Counted from the first letter of the stretch, positions 34,896 to 46,993 are shown. The stretch: DNA of 64,000 nt from Solea solea (GCF_958295425.1 NC_081142.1:24836469-24900468), one strand, 5' to 3'. The notes: a model not told the origin generated them from the letters alone. A program made the numbers and translations.

Positions 34896-35897
34896 CAGGC
34901 TCAAGGCAAGAGACAGAGACTTTTTCCAACAATGAATGGATAAAGGACGTGTGCTCCGCCTCCCCATTCCTCTCTCTCTCTCTCTCTCCCCCCCCCCCAT
35001 GCCTGCTTTCACTCCTCCGCACCGCGTGTCCATCAGCTCAGCCTGGCTCACTCTAATCAAAACAAGAGGGTGTGTTCACAGCACACACACACACACACAG
35101 CTTCTGTTTTATCATTGTGCTTGGATGAATTCATCATAAGTGACACGATCAGAGGCCTTGGACTATGAGTCATTCAAAAGTATGAGTTCAAACACAGGCA
35201 GACCACTGCTTTCATGATTCTGGACCTGTTTACTGAAAGTGATATTCATCTTTGTGTTGCATTTGTGCTCAGTCTTCACGCCAGATGTTGAGTCCAGCTG
35301 CATTTATTCTGACACGTAAACATGTGAGGTTGGGTGGCTTGTAGTTGGCTATAGGGTTCATCCCAATAGTGCAAGATGGGATGGGTTGCACGTATCCAGG
35401 GAGACCGGTCAGGTTGTCCCCATCACTCTACTGGAAACTATTTATTTTATGAAGCTGACTTAGTGCATGTTTGTTGGAATGTTCCATTAAAAGAAAGGGG
35501 CTAACAGCAGGAAAGACGATTGTTGAGTGTACAATCTGAAGCTTTGGTCACTTTGGTCGATATGAAATGATGAACATAATATGCAACACTTTAGAGCTGT
35601 GCATCCTCCCCATTTGATTCCATTACGATGATCAGGTCAACGATTTGTTTTCAACATATCCTGAATTTTCTACATACCGATGCACATCATGCACAAAAAT
35701 ATAAGCAATCTGATAAATATTAACTTCTTTTTTTTACAAATTAAATGAAAGTGCTCCATCCACAAATACAAAAGTGCTTCTACAGTCGAGCAGTGTAATC
35801 CTGACAGTATGATAACCGTTAGCAAACATGTCATGGTTTTCTGGTGTTGTCATGGTAGCGCTTTATAAATCTAACTTATTATTATCATTATTACTCA

Positions 35898-35948
<51 letters not shown>
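35898..35948. repeat. (ATT)17 trinucleotide repeat
   Basis: Near-perfect ATT run. Confidence 0.95.
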
Positions 35949-37028
35949 GGTAGCCACAGTAACAGTGTTTGTTTCTACAATAAATGAAATCAAGTCATGT
36001 AATATAGTGTTTAAATTTATGGCAAATTCAGTTGTGATGTGTGCACACAATTTGTTTTCTTTTTTTGTTTGTTCTTTTATTTCAAAGAACCTGCACTTTC
36101 CTATGTTAAAATCTAATGAATTAAACTTTTATATCCCTGGATAAAAGCATAGCATTATCTCAATGCACTTAACATTGTAATGAATCAACCAATTCATCTT
36201 AATGTATACAGCACATTGAGTCTCACTGTACTATTTTTAGCCAATATGATACTTAGTATTGGCCCCATACTGGTCAATATCACTGGATCAGATATCGGAG
36301 ACATACATGGTGGTTTAAAAACGTGGTGACTTAACGACCCAGGTACCAGGACCGGATCATTTGAAAACCACTAGTGAAGAAGACATCCTGAACTGCTCGG
36401 GAGGTTTGGGGTCTCACTTTTTTGATGGAAACATGAATGCTCTACTACACAGTGGATTTGTCTTTGCTGACATTTTGATCATGTTTATCTAACAGTCGAT
36501 TAGCTGCAGACGGACATTTATGAAAACAAGGGAGCGGAAACAGACAGAAAGGGGAAATGTGGGCAGAGATGTGAGTGTGGTGTCCTCCTACGCTCACAGA
36601 GTGGAGTACAGATGACTCACGACGAGGGGATGGATGAGTTGAATAACCAAGGAAAAACCCAGCAGTCCTGTAACTGTCTCAGTCTGTAGGGCTGCCACAA
36701 ATGATTGTTTTGATAATCGACTCGTCACCGATTGTTTTCGCGATTAGTCGACTAATCAGATCATACGTAAATTGCAGTTCCTCGCAGCAGCACTTATATA
36801 ACCATCATTAGCTCCCAGCTTGAAGTGTTAAATGTACAGTATGTGCTAACTGAAAAATAAAGACATTTAAGATGATAGTTCATTTGCAGCTTGTAGCAGC
36901 ATTTCTGACATTTTTTAATGTGATAAACTAAATAAAATAAAATGAAGGCACAACTCCTTTTACATTTGTAGCTGTAAATGTTTAGTGTATTGTAAAATGG
37001 AACCAAAAACTATGCACTGTGAATATAT

Positions 37029-37204
37029 TAGAGATGTAACGATATGAACATTTCATATCACGGTTATTGTGACCAAAATTATCACGGTTATCAATATTAT
37101 CACGGTATTGTTAGATGTGTTCAAAATGTTCCAAAAATACTGAACACACACACTGAAATCTTTTAACCAAGTTTTATTTAAAAAAAGATATTTTATATTA
37201 TATG

Positions 37205-37236
<32 letters not shown>

Positions 37237-37913
37237 CATTATTATTATTATTGATAATAATTATCATCTGACTGACTGACACACACACACCCACACACAC
37301 ACACAGGTCCTCACTCTGTCGGATAATAATTAAGTAGCAGCGGTCGTACACAGCATAAAAATAAAAAAAAAAAACACAGAAACAAACACATTTTGGTCTG
37401 CTACGGTATGTGTCGTCTGCACACTACTCGCTTTCGCGAGACAAACCATGACGTTTCCCACTATTCCGAAATCCCGTTTTTGTTGACTTACTCGCTGAAA
37501 AGTTGTGTGTGGTGGTCACGGAGATTGCTCATCATATTGGAAGTGGCTTCGCGGAGATTTTTTTTTTTGCATTTTCCGCACAATGATTGATTGTCTTCAA
37601 TTATTTTACCCTCAACATCGTTTAAAAATACAAAATATGCACAGACTTCTGATCTTACGGGGGGGTAATCTCTGGAGCGCAGGTGGCTTCAGCCGTGTTG
37701 TCGCTGGACAGACAGTGCAAACTGCGCATGCGCGCCCGCTTCTGAGCGAGTACCGTTCAGGTGCTGCTGCTTCTCCAGGAAATGAGCAATATCACTGTGA
37801 GTTTTTCGGTAATCAGTTGCGGTAATCAAATAAATTAAAATTTTAAACGGTAGTACTAACCGTCGGGAATTTTACCGCGGTTTATCGTCATACCGGTAAT
37901 CGTTATATCCCTA
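37029..37913. mobile_element. hAT MITE with perfect 8-bp target duplication, nested
   Basis: The termini TAGAGATGTAACGAT and, inverted, ATCGTTATATCCCTA match at 13 of 15 bases. The flanks carry a perfect direct 8-bp duplication GAATATAT (37021-37028 and 37914-37921), the hAT hallmark. The interior includes an ATT array (about 37204-37250), a CA run (about 37281-37306) and a GC-richer block (37400-37760) that may be a decayed transposase exon. It inserted into the older BED-finger element. Confidence 0.88.
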
Positions 37914-38066
37914 GAATATATATTATAAAACATTAGCATTATCACATTTCCTATTCAAACACGACATCGCTGTTATAACGTTACAGCAAAGACATAACAT
38001 ACGTGTGCTACGGCTGATGAAATCGTCACCGTTAATATTAACGTTAGCTCACCGTTGGCGTTCATT

Positions 38067-38282
38067 TTACCAGCTAACTAGCCAATTAGCTAACTGAGAT
38101 GACTTTCCCTCTTCGTCAGAAATTAAATCAGCCACAACGTGCTTCCTATTCAGATGCTCATGCATCGCCGTCGTACTGCCATGGAAGGCAAGTTCTGCCT
38201 TGCAGATTTTGCATTGCACATTCTTCTCTTTTATTTTGGTAAAATGCTCCCAAACCTTCGAGCTCCGTTGCCGGCTAGCCAT
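38067..38282 (-). CDS. BED-type zinc-finger exon of a hAT transposase
   Basis: The minus-strand frame from the ATG at 38282 reads MASRQRSSKVWEHFTKI, then CKICKAELAFHG and MHEHLNRKH: Trp near the start, C-x2-C and a later H-x5-H, the signature of a BED zinc finger. After VVADLISDEEGK the frame ends soon (stop at 38067-38069); a GCTG|GTAAAA site about there could be the original donor of a two-exon transposase. No stop lies inside the finger. It has the same orientation as the kinase gene. Possibly intact as a peptide but unlikely to be a host gene. Confidence 0.7.
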   Translation of the reverse strand: MASRQRSSKVWEHFTKIKEKNVQCKICKAELAFHGSTTAMHEHLNRKHVVADLISDEEGKSSQLANWLVSW

Positions 38283-39187
38283 GATACAGTTTGGGCATAA
38301 CTTTTCCGGTGACATCACGACCACTGCTGCGCAAGTGCATCAAGGACAGAAAGGCAGAAAAACAAAGCTTCGAAAATAAACGATTAATCGTGATCGTAAT
38401 CGTGGCTAGTCGACTAATCTTGGCAGCGCTACCTGACTGCAACAAAACCAGACCCAGAGTAAATGTTGATGGGACAGCCTGGGGCCCCAGCCCGCTCTGC
38501 TCTGCTATGCTCTTCACGGGGGCCTCCAGCTTCTGGTCAGAGTGCCTGTATTAATGAGGGCAAAGGCCAAAGGGGACACAGGGAGGAATGTCCATGCTGC
38601 TACAACAACACTGACTGCAGCCGCAGACAGCGAGTGGAGCTGGTGTCAAACACAAAGAGGCTCAAATAATTCAGAAAACACAAACGGCTCAACATCTTGA
38701 ATTTACTTTAGTGTCTGACAAACAGGAGAAGAAGCATTTCCTGGGGAAAATGTTCAGCACTTATTCGCTGCTCTAATAACTATTTGCAGCGACAGGATGT
38801 TGTATGAGGGACCGGGTAAAAATAAACCAGTGTTCACAGTGAATAACTAAACAATAGGGCTCTATGAATAACACACCGCATATGAGGGTTGGGTGGGCTG
38901 TACAGTTGTCTTTGTGATGAATTTTTGTGTCATTATCTTTCAAATTTAAAGTGAATGTTCGGGGGGGGGGGTCGTTTTACATCGTTTTACAAAGAGAACA
39001 ATCTTCACTTTCCTGTCTTCAGTGTGTATGAATAAAGTAGGGACTCATTACGCACACTCAGGCGTCCATTATCGGACACCGTGGGACTATAAGAATGTAA
39101 GTTGCTCCCTTGCTCCACCCCTGTATGCACACCTGTGTAAATACACTGGTAAACATCAGGTGATGGACTGTGAAATGTAACTCTCTC

Positions 39188-39285
39188 TTACTGGGGTTGC
39201 AAAGTTCCAGGAAACTTTCCATAGGAATTCTCAGGAATTTATGGGAATTAATGGCGTAAATTTAAAGTTCATACATTAACACAGG
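39188..39285 (+). repeat. dispersed repeat (GGTTGCAAAGTTCC type)
   Basis: TGGGGTTGCAAAGTTCCAGG, AAACTTTCCATAGGAATT and TTATGGGAATTAATGG match a common fish MITE terminus. Confidence 0.5.
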
Positions 39286-40050
39286 TCACACTGGTGACAC
39301 TGACAAAAAATCTATATGGAAATCATTTCAATTCAATCTTACACACTGAGCCTTTAAGACATGAAGAGGATTTCCTGGTTAACTGGATTTAATGATGATT
39401 GATTTGATGGCATCAATGTGAGCGTTAGAGACAGTGAATGTAATTTCACTAACTTATTGACGCAAGCACACATGAAAAGACATGCTTTTGTCATTGCAGC
39501 TTCACTCCACATGCAAACGTGCAGATCTTTATGTTTTTAGTGACTTTTGGGTGGTAGTTTATCAAAAAATGTGTCTGAATATAGATGAAAAATTAACCAA
39601 GGGCTGTGTTATTTGCTGTCCAGCTCTGTGTCCTGTTGTGTGCATTGTAAACATTCTCCTTTTATTTACAGCTTGGTTGTTTAATTGAAGACTATTGACC
39701 TAGACCTAAAACACACAGACACGCACACTGATATATTACACCCACTACTGCAGCATACAGTCATGGCCAAATAGCAACATGACAAAGGAGGTTGCCGTGC
39801 CACACATGGCCGTCGTCTTCCCCGTGTCATAGAGGAGCACAGATAAAGAGCTCCTTTATGAGACACTTCATTCATCAGCTTGATGAGTGAGTGGATCTGC
39901 TGTTAGTCCAACTGTGCTGCAGTCTGCCCACAGACAGTGGCCCAGCGGATAATTCACATCAGTGGAGGAGGTTGCAGTTAGGGCTGGGCGGTATGGCCTC
40001 AACATAAAATCCCCGATTTTTTTATACCAGATGCGATTTTCTATTTTAAT

Positions 40051-40695
40051 TAGAGCTGAAACAATTAATCGATGGATCGATTATTAATCGATAACTTAAT
40101 TAATCAACAACTATTTTGATAATCGATTAATCGGTTCAAAGCTTTTTCATGATTAAAAGAAGATTTCTAACTGTTTAACTACTAAAGACAAAATAATGTA
40201 TAATAATTGGTTGTGTCATATTACAGCAGGGGTCTCACATTCAAATGACACACAAGCTTCATGTCTGGTGAGGCACAAAAACATTTGGACTCCAAATGTG
40301 TGGGTAAAACCAAGTGTTCAGTAGGGGTGGGTGATATCATGATAACAGAGCTGCAACTAATGATTATTTTCAGAATGGATGAATCTATTGAGTATTTTCT
40401 CGATAGATTCATCCATTCTAAAAATAATCATTAGTTCATTGTTTGGTTCGTAAAATGTCAGAAAATATTGATCAGTGTTTGTCAAACGTGGAAATGATGA
40501 TGTTCTCAAATGTATTTATTTGTTTTATGGAGCAAAGAAACCAGAAAATATTCATGTTTAAGAAACTCAAACTATCAGAAATCTTGTTTTAATTAGAAAA
40601 AAACCCTCAAACCGATGAATCGATTATCAAAATAGTTGACGATTAATTTAGTCATCAATTAATAATTGATTATTCAAGTAATTGTTTCAGCCCTA
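40051..40695 (+). mobile_element. hAT-like MITE with GGGCTGAAAC termini
   Basis: The left end TAGAGCTGAAACAATTA and the inverted right end TAGGGCTGAAACAATTA match at 16 of 17 bases. Contains an internal second head at about 40345 with a strong palindrome (40357-40434), suggesting a composite of two related copies. No coding potential. Confidence 0.65.
40357..40434. repeat. 32-bp-arm palindrome, 14-nt spacer
   Basis: The arms 40357-40388 and 40403-40434 are reverse complements with a single mismatch; the spacer is TGAGTATTTTCTCG. Lies in the head of a MITE copy. Confidence 0.9.
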
Positions 40696-41249
40696 CATGA
40701 TATTCCATCATATTACAGTAATAAAGACAATGGTAAAAGTGTAAAAAAAGTGTGTTTTGATACAAACTGATTCTGAGTTCACGATGAAAAACATATTAAG
40801 GATGCAAAATTCATCTTTAAATATCAAAAACACACATTTGAGTGTGCTGATGCATGTAGCCGCTGCCACCTTGTGAAAACTAAAAAATGCATTATTAATT
40901 TAGTCGTCATCAGCTCATTAAAAACATATAGAAATGCACTTGATTTTGTTACTTTTTACATTCAGTTGATTCAACCGAGTACAGTGTTGAAACACTGTCA
41001 TCATTTCTTGTTCTAGTATCGATTCATAATTGTTCAAGAGAGAACTGCAGAGAATCTGGAAACTAAAGATTTCTCCCACCTCTAACAATTTCTCTCCGTT
41101 TATCTTTATATCATATTAAACGTAGCTTGTGCACCCGTGCTGCTGCAAGACAGGTACAGAAAAGAAAGCTTCAGAGAAAGACAGCAAATAGAACAGAGCA
41201 ACACACCGATCTGAAACTACAACACCAAAGCAGACACGGCCTGACAGCT

Positions 41250-41269
41250 GTGTGTGTGTGTGTGTGTGT
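41250..41269. repeat. (TG)10 microsatellite
   Basis: TG run of 10 units. Confidence 0.85.
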
Positions 41270-42002
41270 TTGTGTATGATGCTGCTTCGTAATGTGTGCC
41301 TCACACAGTGCAGCAGGAGAGCTTGATTCAATTAAACATGACGGTGTTGGTTGCAGACTGACAGAGCTTTGATGGGACTGCTGCATTAGTCAAATCTGCT
41401 CATGGCAGCAGAGAGGAGAACACTTTCAGGAGACGTGAATCTCTCTGTTCAACACACACGCAGACACACACACTTTCACCTTAAATAATCCCAAGCCTTA
41501 AAACTCAGTTCCCACTCCATGTCATCTCCCAGTAAGGCTCTCCTTTATCACCCAGGCAGAGTAATAAGCCTGGGTATGTAGAGAATAAGACACATTCTTC
41601 ATGCAGGAGGAAGAAGGCAACTTTTAAGGGAATGGACCACAAACGTCACGTCTTTCATGGGGGTCACTGACTGCTAACAGCTAAAGCTCTAAAGTCATGA
41701 GTCACACAATATTCTGACATTTTATGGACCGTATAACTAGGGATGCTCAGTATTATTGGTAATCAGATATCAGCAAATGTCCTCTACAACTATTATTTAT
41801 TTATAGATTTTTTTAACGATCTACATCTTCTGTGACACGAGTTTGGAAAACATTGTTCATCTCTCTACAGAAGAGATTCAATTACCTTTTTAAATGACCT
41901 GATTAAAATCTAACTGATTAATCAATTAGCAAAGGAGACAGTTGGCCAATAAACACACTAGCTGCAATCTCTTGCTTCTGCAACGTTCTGTATCACTCAT
42001 CA

Positions 42003-42130
42003 TCTACCAGCTTATACTCTGGACAGGTCAGCAGTCCATCACAGGAGCAGCACCGAGAAAAAGAAAACATTCACACTCGCATCCACTCAACTACATTCAA
42101 TTTAGAGCCTCCAATTAACCTAAACCCAAT
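42003..42130 (+). repeat. tail of the CTCCACATGAGG fish repeat family (possible)
   Basis: CTGGACAGGTCAGCAGTCCA and CATTCACACTCGCATCCACT, then AATTTAGAGCCTCCAATTAA, match the order of the tail part of the family at 9118 and 54770. Confidence 0.5.
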
Positions 42131-42260
42131 CTGCAAACTCAACACAAGCTTCTTGGCTGTAGCACTAGGTAGACCTTCATGTCCCTCTGCATCGGCATTT
42201 TCCTCACACAGCCAGGTGAGAACAACTCTGCTCCCATTTTTACTAATGTAGATACTGAGG

Positions 42261-42295
42261 CTGTGTTTAAGCTCAAGACTTGAGCTTAAACACAG
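42261..42295. repeat. perfect 17-bp-arm palindrome, 1-nt spacer
   Basis: CTGTGTTTAAGCTCAAG at 42261-42277, then A, then its exact reverse complement at 42279-42295. Confidence 0.95.
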
Positions 42296-42901
42296 AGAAG
42301 GATGGAGGGAGGCTTTAAGGGATGAAAAACAACACAGCGCTGCACTAAGCTTTCCCCCCCAACGAAGGGGGAGATGATAAGAAAATGCTGAGTAAGCGTA
42401 AATGAGCTTTATACAGTGATGGGGAGGGTGAGTGAAGTGGAAGTGAAGAAGGGGGGTGGAGGGAGAGCAGGGAAACAGGCACAGAGAGGACAGAGAGAAC
42501 CCTCCAACTTTGAGCCACTCTACTGATTTTGTGGGAATGTTTTTTCACTTCCAATATATAACTGGCTTCATTTAGCCCTAATTTTATTCTCTCTTTTAAC
42601 AGTTTTAGCTCTTTTTGTTAAATGAAACAAGTTCAATTTCTAAAGGAGCAAACTTGAGTCTTTTAAGCCGTCTATAACTTTTGTGTTTGAAGTTTAGAGA
42701 ATAACAAAGTGACAGCCCTGACCCGTTTCATGTGAACTGTATTGAGAGCATTGATAAAACATTAGGGCGATACACTATTAAACACATTTTTATATTAATC
42801 GTAACATTTTGGGAACTTTTTTCTGCAGTGGCATGACCATTTTCCCTCCAGAAAGAGGTTTTACTTAACGAACACCTTCCGAATAGAGTGACATTGTGTT
42901 T

Positions 42902-42923
42902 TATCCATTCATTCATTCATTCA
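42902..42923. repeat. (ATTC)5 tetranucleotide repeat
   Basis: CATT units between 42902 and 42923. Confidence 0.85.
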
Positions 42924-43060
42924 ACAGTAAAACAACAAAATCACAACGTCACATCAGTCGATCTCAGGTAGCACCCAAGCTTAAGCCTCTTTCATACTAA
43001 AATTAGTGAGTATTGCAAGTGAGTGTAGCACTTGCAAGCAAGAGCAGAGGAGCCGGGTGA

Positions 43061-43184
43061 AGGACCTGGACACGAGGGAAGGACCTGGACCTGGACACGA
43101 GGGAAGGACCTGGACCTGGACACGAGGGAAGGACCTGGACACGAGGGAAGCACCTGGACATGAGGGAAGGACCTGGACACGGGG
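43061..43184. repeat. minisatellite of 19- and 25-bp units
   Basis: Six units based on AGGACCTGGACACGAGGGA. Two of them carry an extra GGACCT making 25 bp, and the last two have point changes (AGCACC, GGACATG, CGGGG). Open frames on both strands across it are repeat artefacts. Confidence 0.92.
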
Positions 43185-44965
43185 TTAGGGATTCGCAAGG
43201 ATTCTTTCTGTGATGTATTAAAGTCAAATACAATGTGGTGTCAACATGGGATGTTTTATTCTGAAAAGTAAACCCAAATGTGTCACTTCCTCTCCCACTT
43301 GTGCTGAATTCCGCTGAATTCATGCAGCTCTGCTGCAGCATCCGTCAGAAATACGCCCCCCAAATCCAGGGTTTTCCACCACTGAATAAGGTCACATGAC
43401 TGATGCTACAAACACGTCTATAGCGCTAGTAAGCGATTTAGCACGAGTTGAATTTTGTGGATGTTTTTGCTCCAAACGAGGACAGAAGAGTTGTTTTCGT
43501 AGTGGAGATGTGATGTGCTTTGCTACACGCTCATGACATAGCTCACACAATGTGGTTTTCTTCTTCGGTTGATGTGTTGCCGTGGTTACTATTGGTTGGC
43601 ATTAGTGTTTTTTCCCCCTGTACACACCTGCTGGACTTCCCATTGGAGGCGTGGTTAAAATTCCACCTTTGCTTTTGAAAATCGAGATTGTGATATAATA
43701 TTACAATATTGGATTTACAATCACTTTAGAATTGTTTAAGAATCGTAATTGTTCATACCTAATAGTACCTAAAGATCCCCTATCTACTGTTTATGGGGGA
43801 TAAAACCAGTGAAAAACACTTTTCATGAAGACAGATAACCAAGAGCAAATGCAGCACAGCACAGGACAATTATCTGTGACTCACATGCACAACTTGGAGA
43901 AACGGAGGAGAGAGATTTGAAACATCCCAGATGGAAAGAGATGGGGAGGAGGTGGGGGATGGCTGGAGTGAGATGGGAAGAAAATTAGATTTTCCTCTTG
44001 GTCATCAGAGATGGCTGATAGAGCCAAAAGTGGATTAGCTCATCCTAAAGAGAACAGGACATGGTTTGAATGTCTCTCTGCTGATGTCAGTGAGGTGCAT
44101 CTGTTTTCAAGGTGGTTTGTGCTAAAAGAGCAACACACACAAATCACATGATGCCACTGCTGCTATCTCAATCAAAATTTGGCAATATTTGATTGAACAT
44201 TAATGATAGTAGTAAAGTCAGTCCAGTCAGTACCATTAAAAATACTAAGTTTGGACCTCAGCCATGGCTGTGTGGTGGTTGCACAGCTTGTTCCTCACAT
44301 TACTAGATTATACAGTTGTTGTGTTCACATCATACACAATAACAATCTTAATCAACAGAGCTCTGCACGTCATGTGCAAAACTCCACTGTTGATGCTCTT
44401 GTTTTCAACTTTGTTGAAATCAAAACTGTTGGCCAAAGCTTCCCCGCTGCTACCAAAGCTGGTTTGTCATCATTTCCCTTTGTTGCTGATGAAAACCCAG
44501 CCTCATTAAAAGTCTTTCAGAAATGTCTTTGGATTTAATCAAAGTCTAAAGGGAGAATTAATGGTGTTTGCCTTCCAGATGCCAAAGTACACATTTGTTT
44601 GAGGCTGAGGCTTTATATTCCCAACGTCCATTGATACATCGTGGCCTGCCAATCTAATAAAAGTTGCAGGCAAATTAAAAAAAATATGCCATTAGCAGAG
44701 AAGGGAGAGTGGAAAACAAATGACCGTGAGGAGGAAAGTCAAGCCAACGAACACCATCAACAAAGACCATTTCAAAGAGTCTTTTAACAGCAGGCAGACG
44801 AAGATTTTAATTGCTTTATGTTCTACTGTGACTGAATTTGTTTTTGGTAGACATGTCAAGGTTTTCTGCTGTAATGACTACAGTTAATGAAAATGGCATA
44901 AAGTGAAAAACGTTGGCTCAGGTGGCTTATTAAGCTGTCCTTCAGTCTTGGAGATGGAGTTTCTT

Positions 44966-44998
44966 TGTTATTCATACATTAAAAATGTATGAATAACA
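44966..44998. repeat. perfect 15-bp-arm palindrome, 3-nt spacer
   Basis: TGTTATTCATACATT, then AAA, then AATGTATGAATAACA. Confidence 0.92.
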
Positions 44999-45310
44999 GG
45001 TATTTAAAAAAAGAAAACAGAACAACTAATGCAGGAGGCAGAAGTACTGTTGGAGTAAGATACTTCAGTTTGTGATCTCCACGGTCTCTGCTGTTAACAA
45101 CTACTCTGCATCCACTATGCAAAACCCTGCTTTCACCTAACATAATGCAAAGCACAGCTGATATAATCAAAGATTCAATACAATTATATCTGTAGAAAAC
45201 ACACCCACGTTAAACCTAAAGCCACTCACACAAGACTTGCTAATTTGTTGTGAGACTGTGTCCAGGACCAAAGAGTGGACTTTCCATCACAGACTTACAT
45301 CCATTTCCTC

Positions 45311-45363
45311 GATATACACCATATACATATACACCATATACATATACACCATATACATATACA

Positions 45364-45421
<58 letters not shown>

Positions 45422-45438
45422 CATATACATATACACCA
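45311..45438. repeat. 15-mer tandem repeat with internal (TA)n array
   Basis: Four ACACCATATACATAT units run into a TA array (about 45366-45414). The unit word CACCATATACATATACACC reappears on the far side of the array. Confidence 0.9.
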
Positions 45439-46993
45439 GTCGTACGTAACGATCAGTTAGGGTATATTTCACATTGGTGACAGAGAGCCACGAGAGAATA
45501 AGGCAGGAAGTCCTTGGATACTTGAGAATGCTATTGATTAGGATTGATTGATGCTAAAGGGCAAATTGACACAAAAATACTGAAAAGGCAACAGTGTTAT
45601 CTACATGCTACTTAGGATGCTAACACAGTAAAGCCTCTTTAAAACATTAAACTTAGCAGGTATGCCCTACATTTGTGTACCTGGGTGGATCCAGTTGATA
45701 AAAGGCAATTAACCACATTTCCATTGCAGCAGTCGTGAAATGTGACACCGCAAACGCGCCAGAATCAAAATGAGCTCAAAGCTATAGAGCTCAATGACAA
45801 TGTCACTTGTTTGCTTTGGTCCCTCTTTCGATCAATGTTTCAGTGGATCCGAATGATGAAATAAAAACTAAGTAAGGTCTTTGTGCTGGAAATGAAGACG
45901 AAGAAGCAATTAGCACATTCAATCGAGTATTATGTTCCCACTAATGCCAATCAGTGTCGAGGCTGATGGCTCAACATGCTGGGATCTGGGAATGTTCACT
46001 GATGTGGCTTCCTGCTCTTAAAGAACACCCGGGTTCTGCATACAAATGGAACACAGCAAAAACAGCTAGTTGAAGTGGCCTCTGAGCTGCACCTTTGCCG
46101 GGACGGGGCACCACGACTTGGGCGGAGAACAACGAAGCTACAACCATGACGCTGCTGCGTGTGGATCACTACCTTTCAAATCCTTTTTCATTGTTTTATA
46201 AGGCTCTCATAACAAATGTGCTGCTAATGCATAATCTTTACCTTAAAAAAGGTGTGTATATATTGTTATAGATTGAGTGATTATCGTTTATTACCTCTTA
46301 ATTAAATTAAATCCCTAGTTTTTAACCAGTGCCTTAAAAAGATACTTTTCTGGTGTGAACATTTCATTTGATTATAGGATGTTGTGAAGCAAGAGTAAAA
46401 GAAACACGTACCATCACTACCTCTCAGTCTCTTAAGAGTGAGCAGGCTTCTCTTTTTGTGGTACTGATCAATACATTTGCAGTGTGATGGATGGCTGGCA
46501 ACATTAAACCTACATCTACAGAGAGGAAAGAGACAGAGGGAGGCAGAGGGTGAGCGGACGCAATACAGGGGAAAAAAGGAAGCAGCAATGGCATCTTCGT
46601 TCTAACTGATGAGGTCGATAGAGATCAAGTATCTGCTGAATCGCACTGAACCAGGACCTGCGGCTGGGAATGAAGACCATAGGTCAAGGCAGAGCTCTGG
46701 ATTCCTCGCTAAAGTCCAGGAATACAGCAGCAAGACTGGGTGACCCAGTACGTGAAAGGCAGAGTTCATAGAAGAGGACAAAAGACAGAGAGGAGGTTTG
46801 CCATAGAGGCCATAGAGAGACACATGCTGTAACCCTGTTAGTGTGACGGATGTTGGACATTAAGGTTTTGGACCAGAGGACACGTGTGGGTCGCTTTAGA
46901 CAAAAAACCATACATCACTGCAACAGACAACATTTCCTGCTCTGCTCCATTAGTGAGGCAATCGCTCACTCTGCTAATTAACAACAATTCATC

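Larger units (their letters stand above)
33223..34900 (-). promoter_or_regulatory. mast3: putative promoter and 5' UTR of the short mast3 isoform
   Basis: A promoter is required upstream of the first exon at 33222. On the minus strand this interval carries features typical of fish 5' leaders: a (GA)n tract opposite the CT run at about 34768-34797, local CpGs (GCGC near 34760), and an inverted CCAAT box (ATTGG on the minus strand, 34891-34895). The box would lie roughly 100 nt upstream of a start site near the GA tract. No clear TATA box was seen. The transcription start is inferred, not observed, and the 5' UTR could be spliced inside this interval. Long open frames on both strands here are by-products of GA/CT-rich composition. 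Confidence 0.4.
36687..38431 (-). mobile_element. non-autonomous hAT element carrying a BED-finger exon
   Basis: The left end TAGGGCTGCCACAAATGATT and the reverse complement of the right end, TAGCGCTGCCAAGATTAGTC, form imperfect inverted termini. Both subterminal regions carry GATTAGTCGACTAATC-like motifs. The element has taken up a second hAT MITE (37029-37913). It keeps a minus-strand first exon with a BED zinc finger (38067-38282) but no catalytic domain. A flanking 8-bp duplication could not be confirmed. Confidence 0.7.

Noticed and set aside
34229..35139. Multiple long open frames on both strands
   Set aside because: GA/CT-rich composition removes stops on both strands; no domain, splice structure or conserved motif. 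More likely leader or promoter DNA.
43061..43184. CRISPR-like direct repeats
   Set aside because: Units are contiguous with no spacers, in an animal genome; this is a minisatellite.
44203..44538. 111-codon plus-strand open frame
   Set aside because: Peptide matches no family I know and two frames are open in the same place.
46602..46911. Overlapping minus-strand frames with mixed composition
   Set aside because: No MAST similarity, no splice signals flanking a single frame, and several frames open at once.
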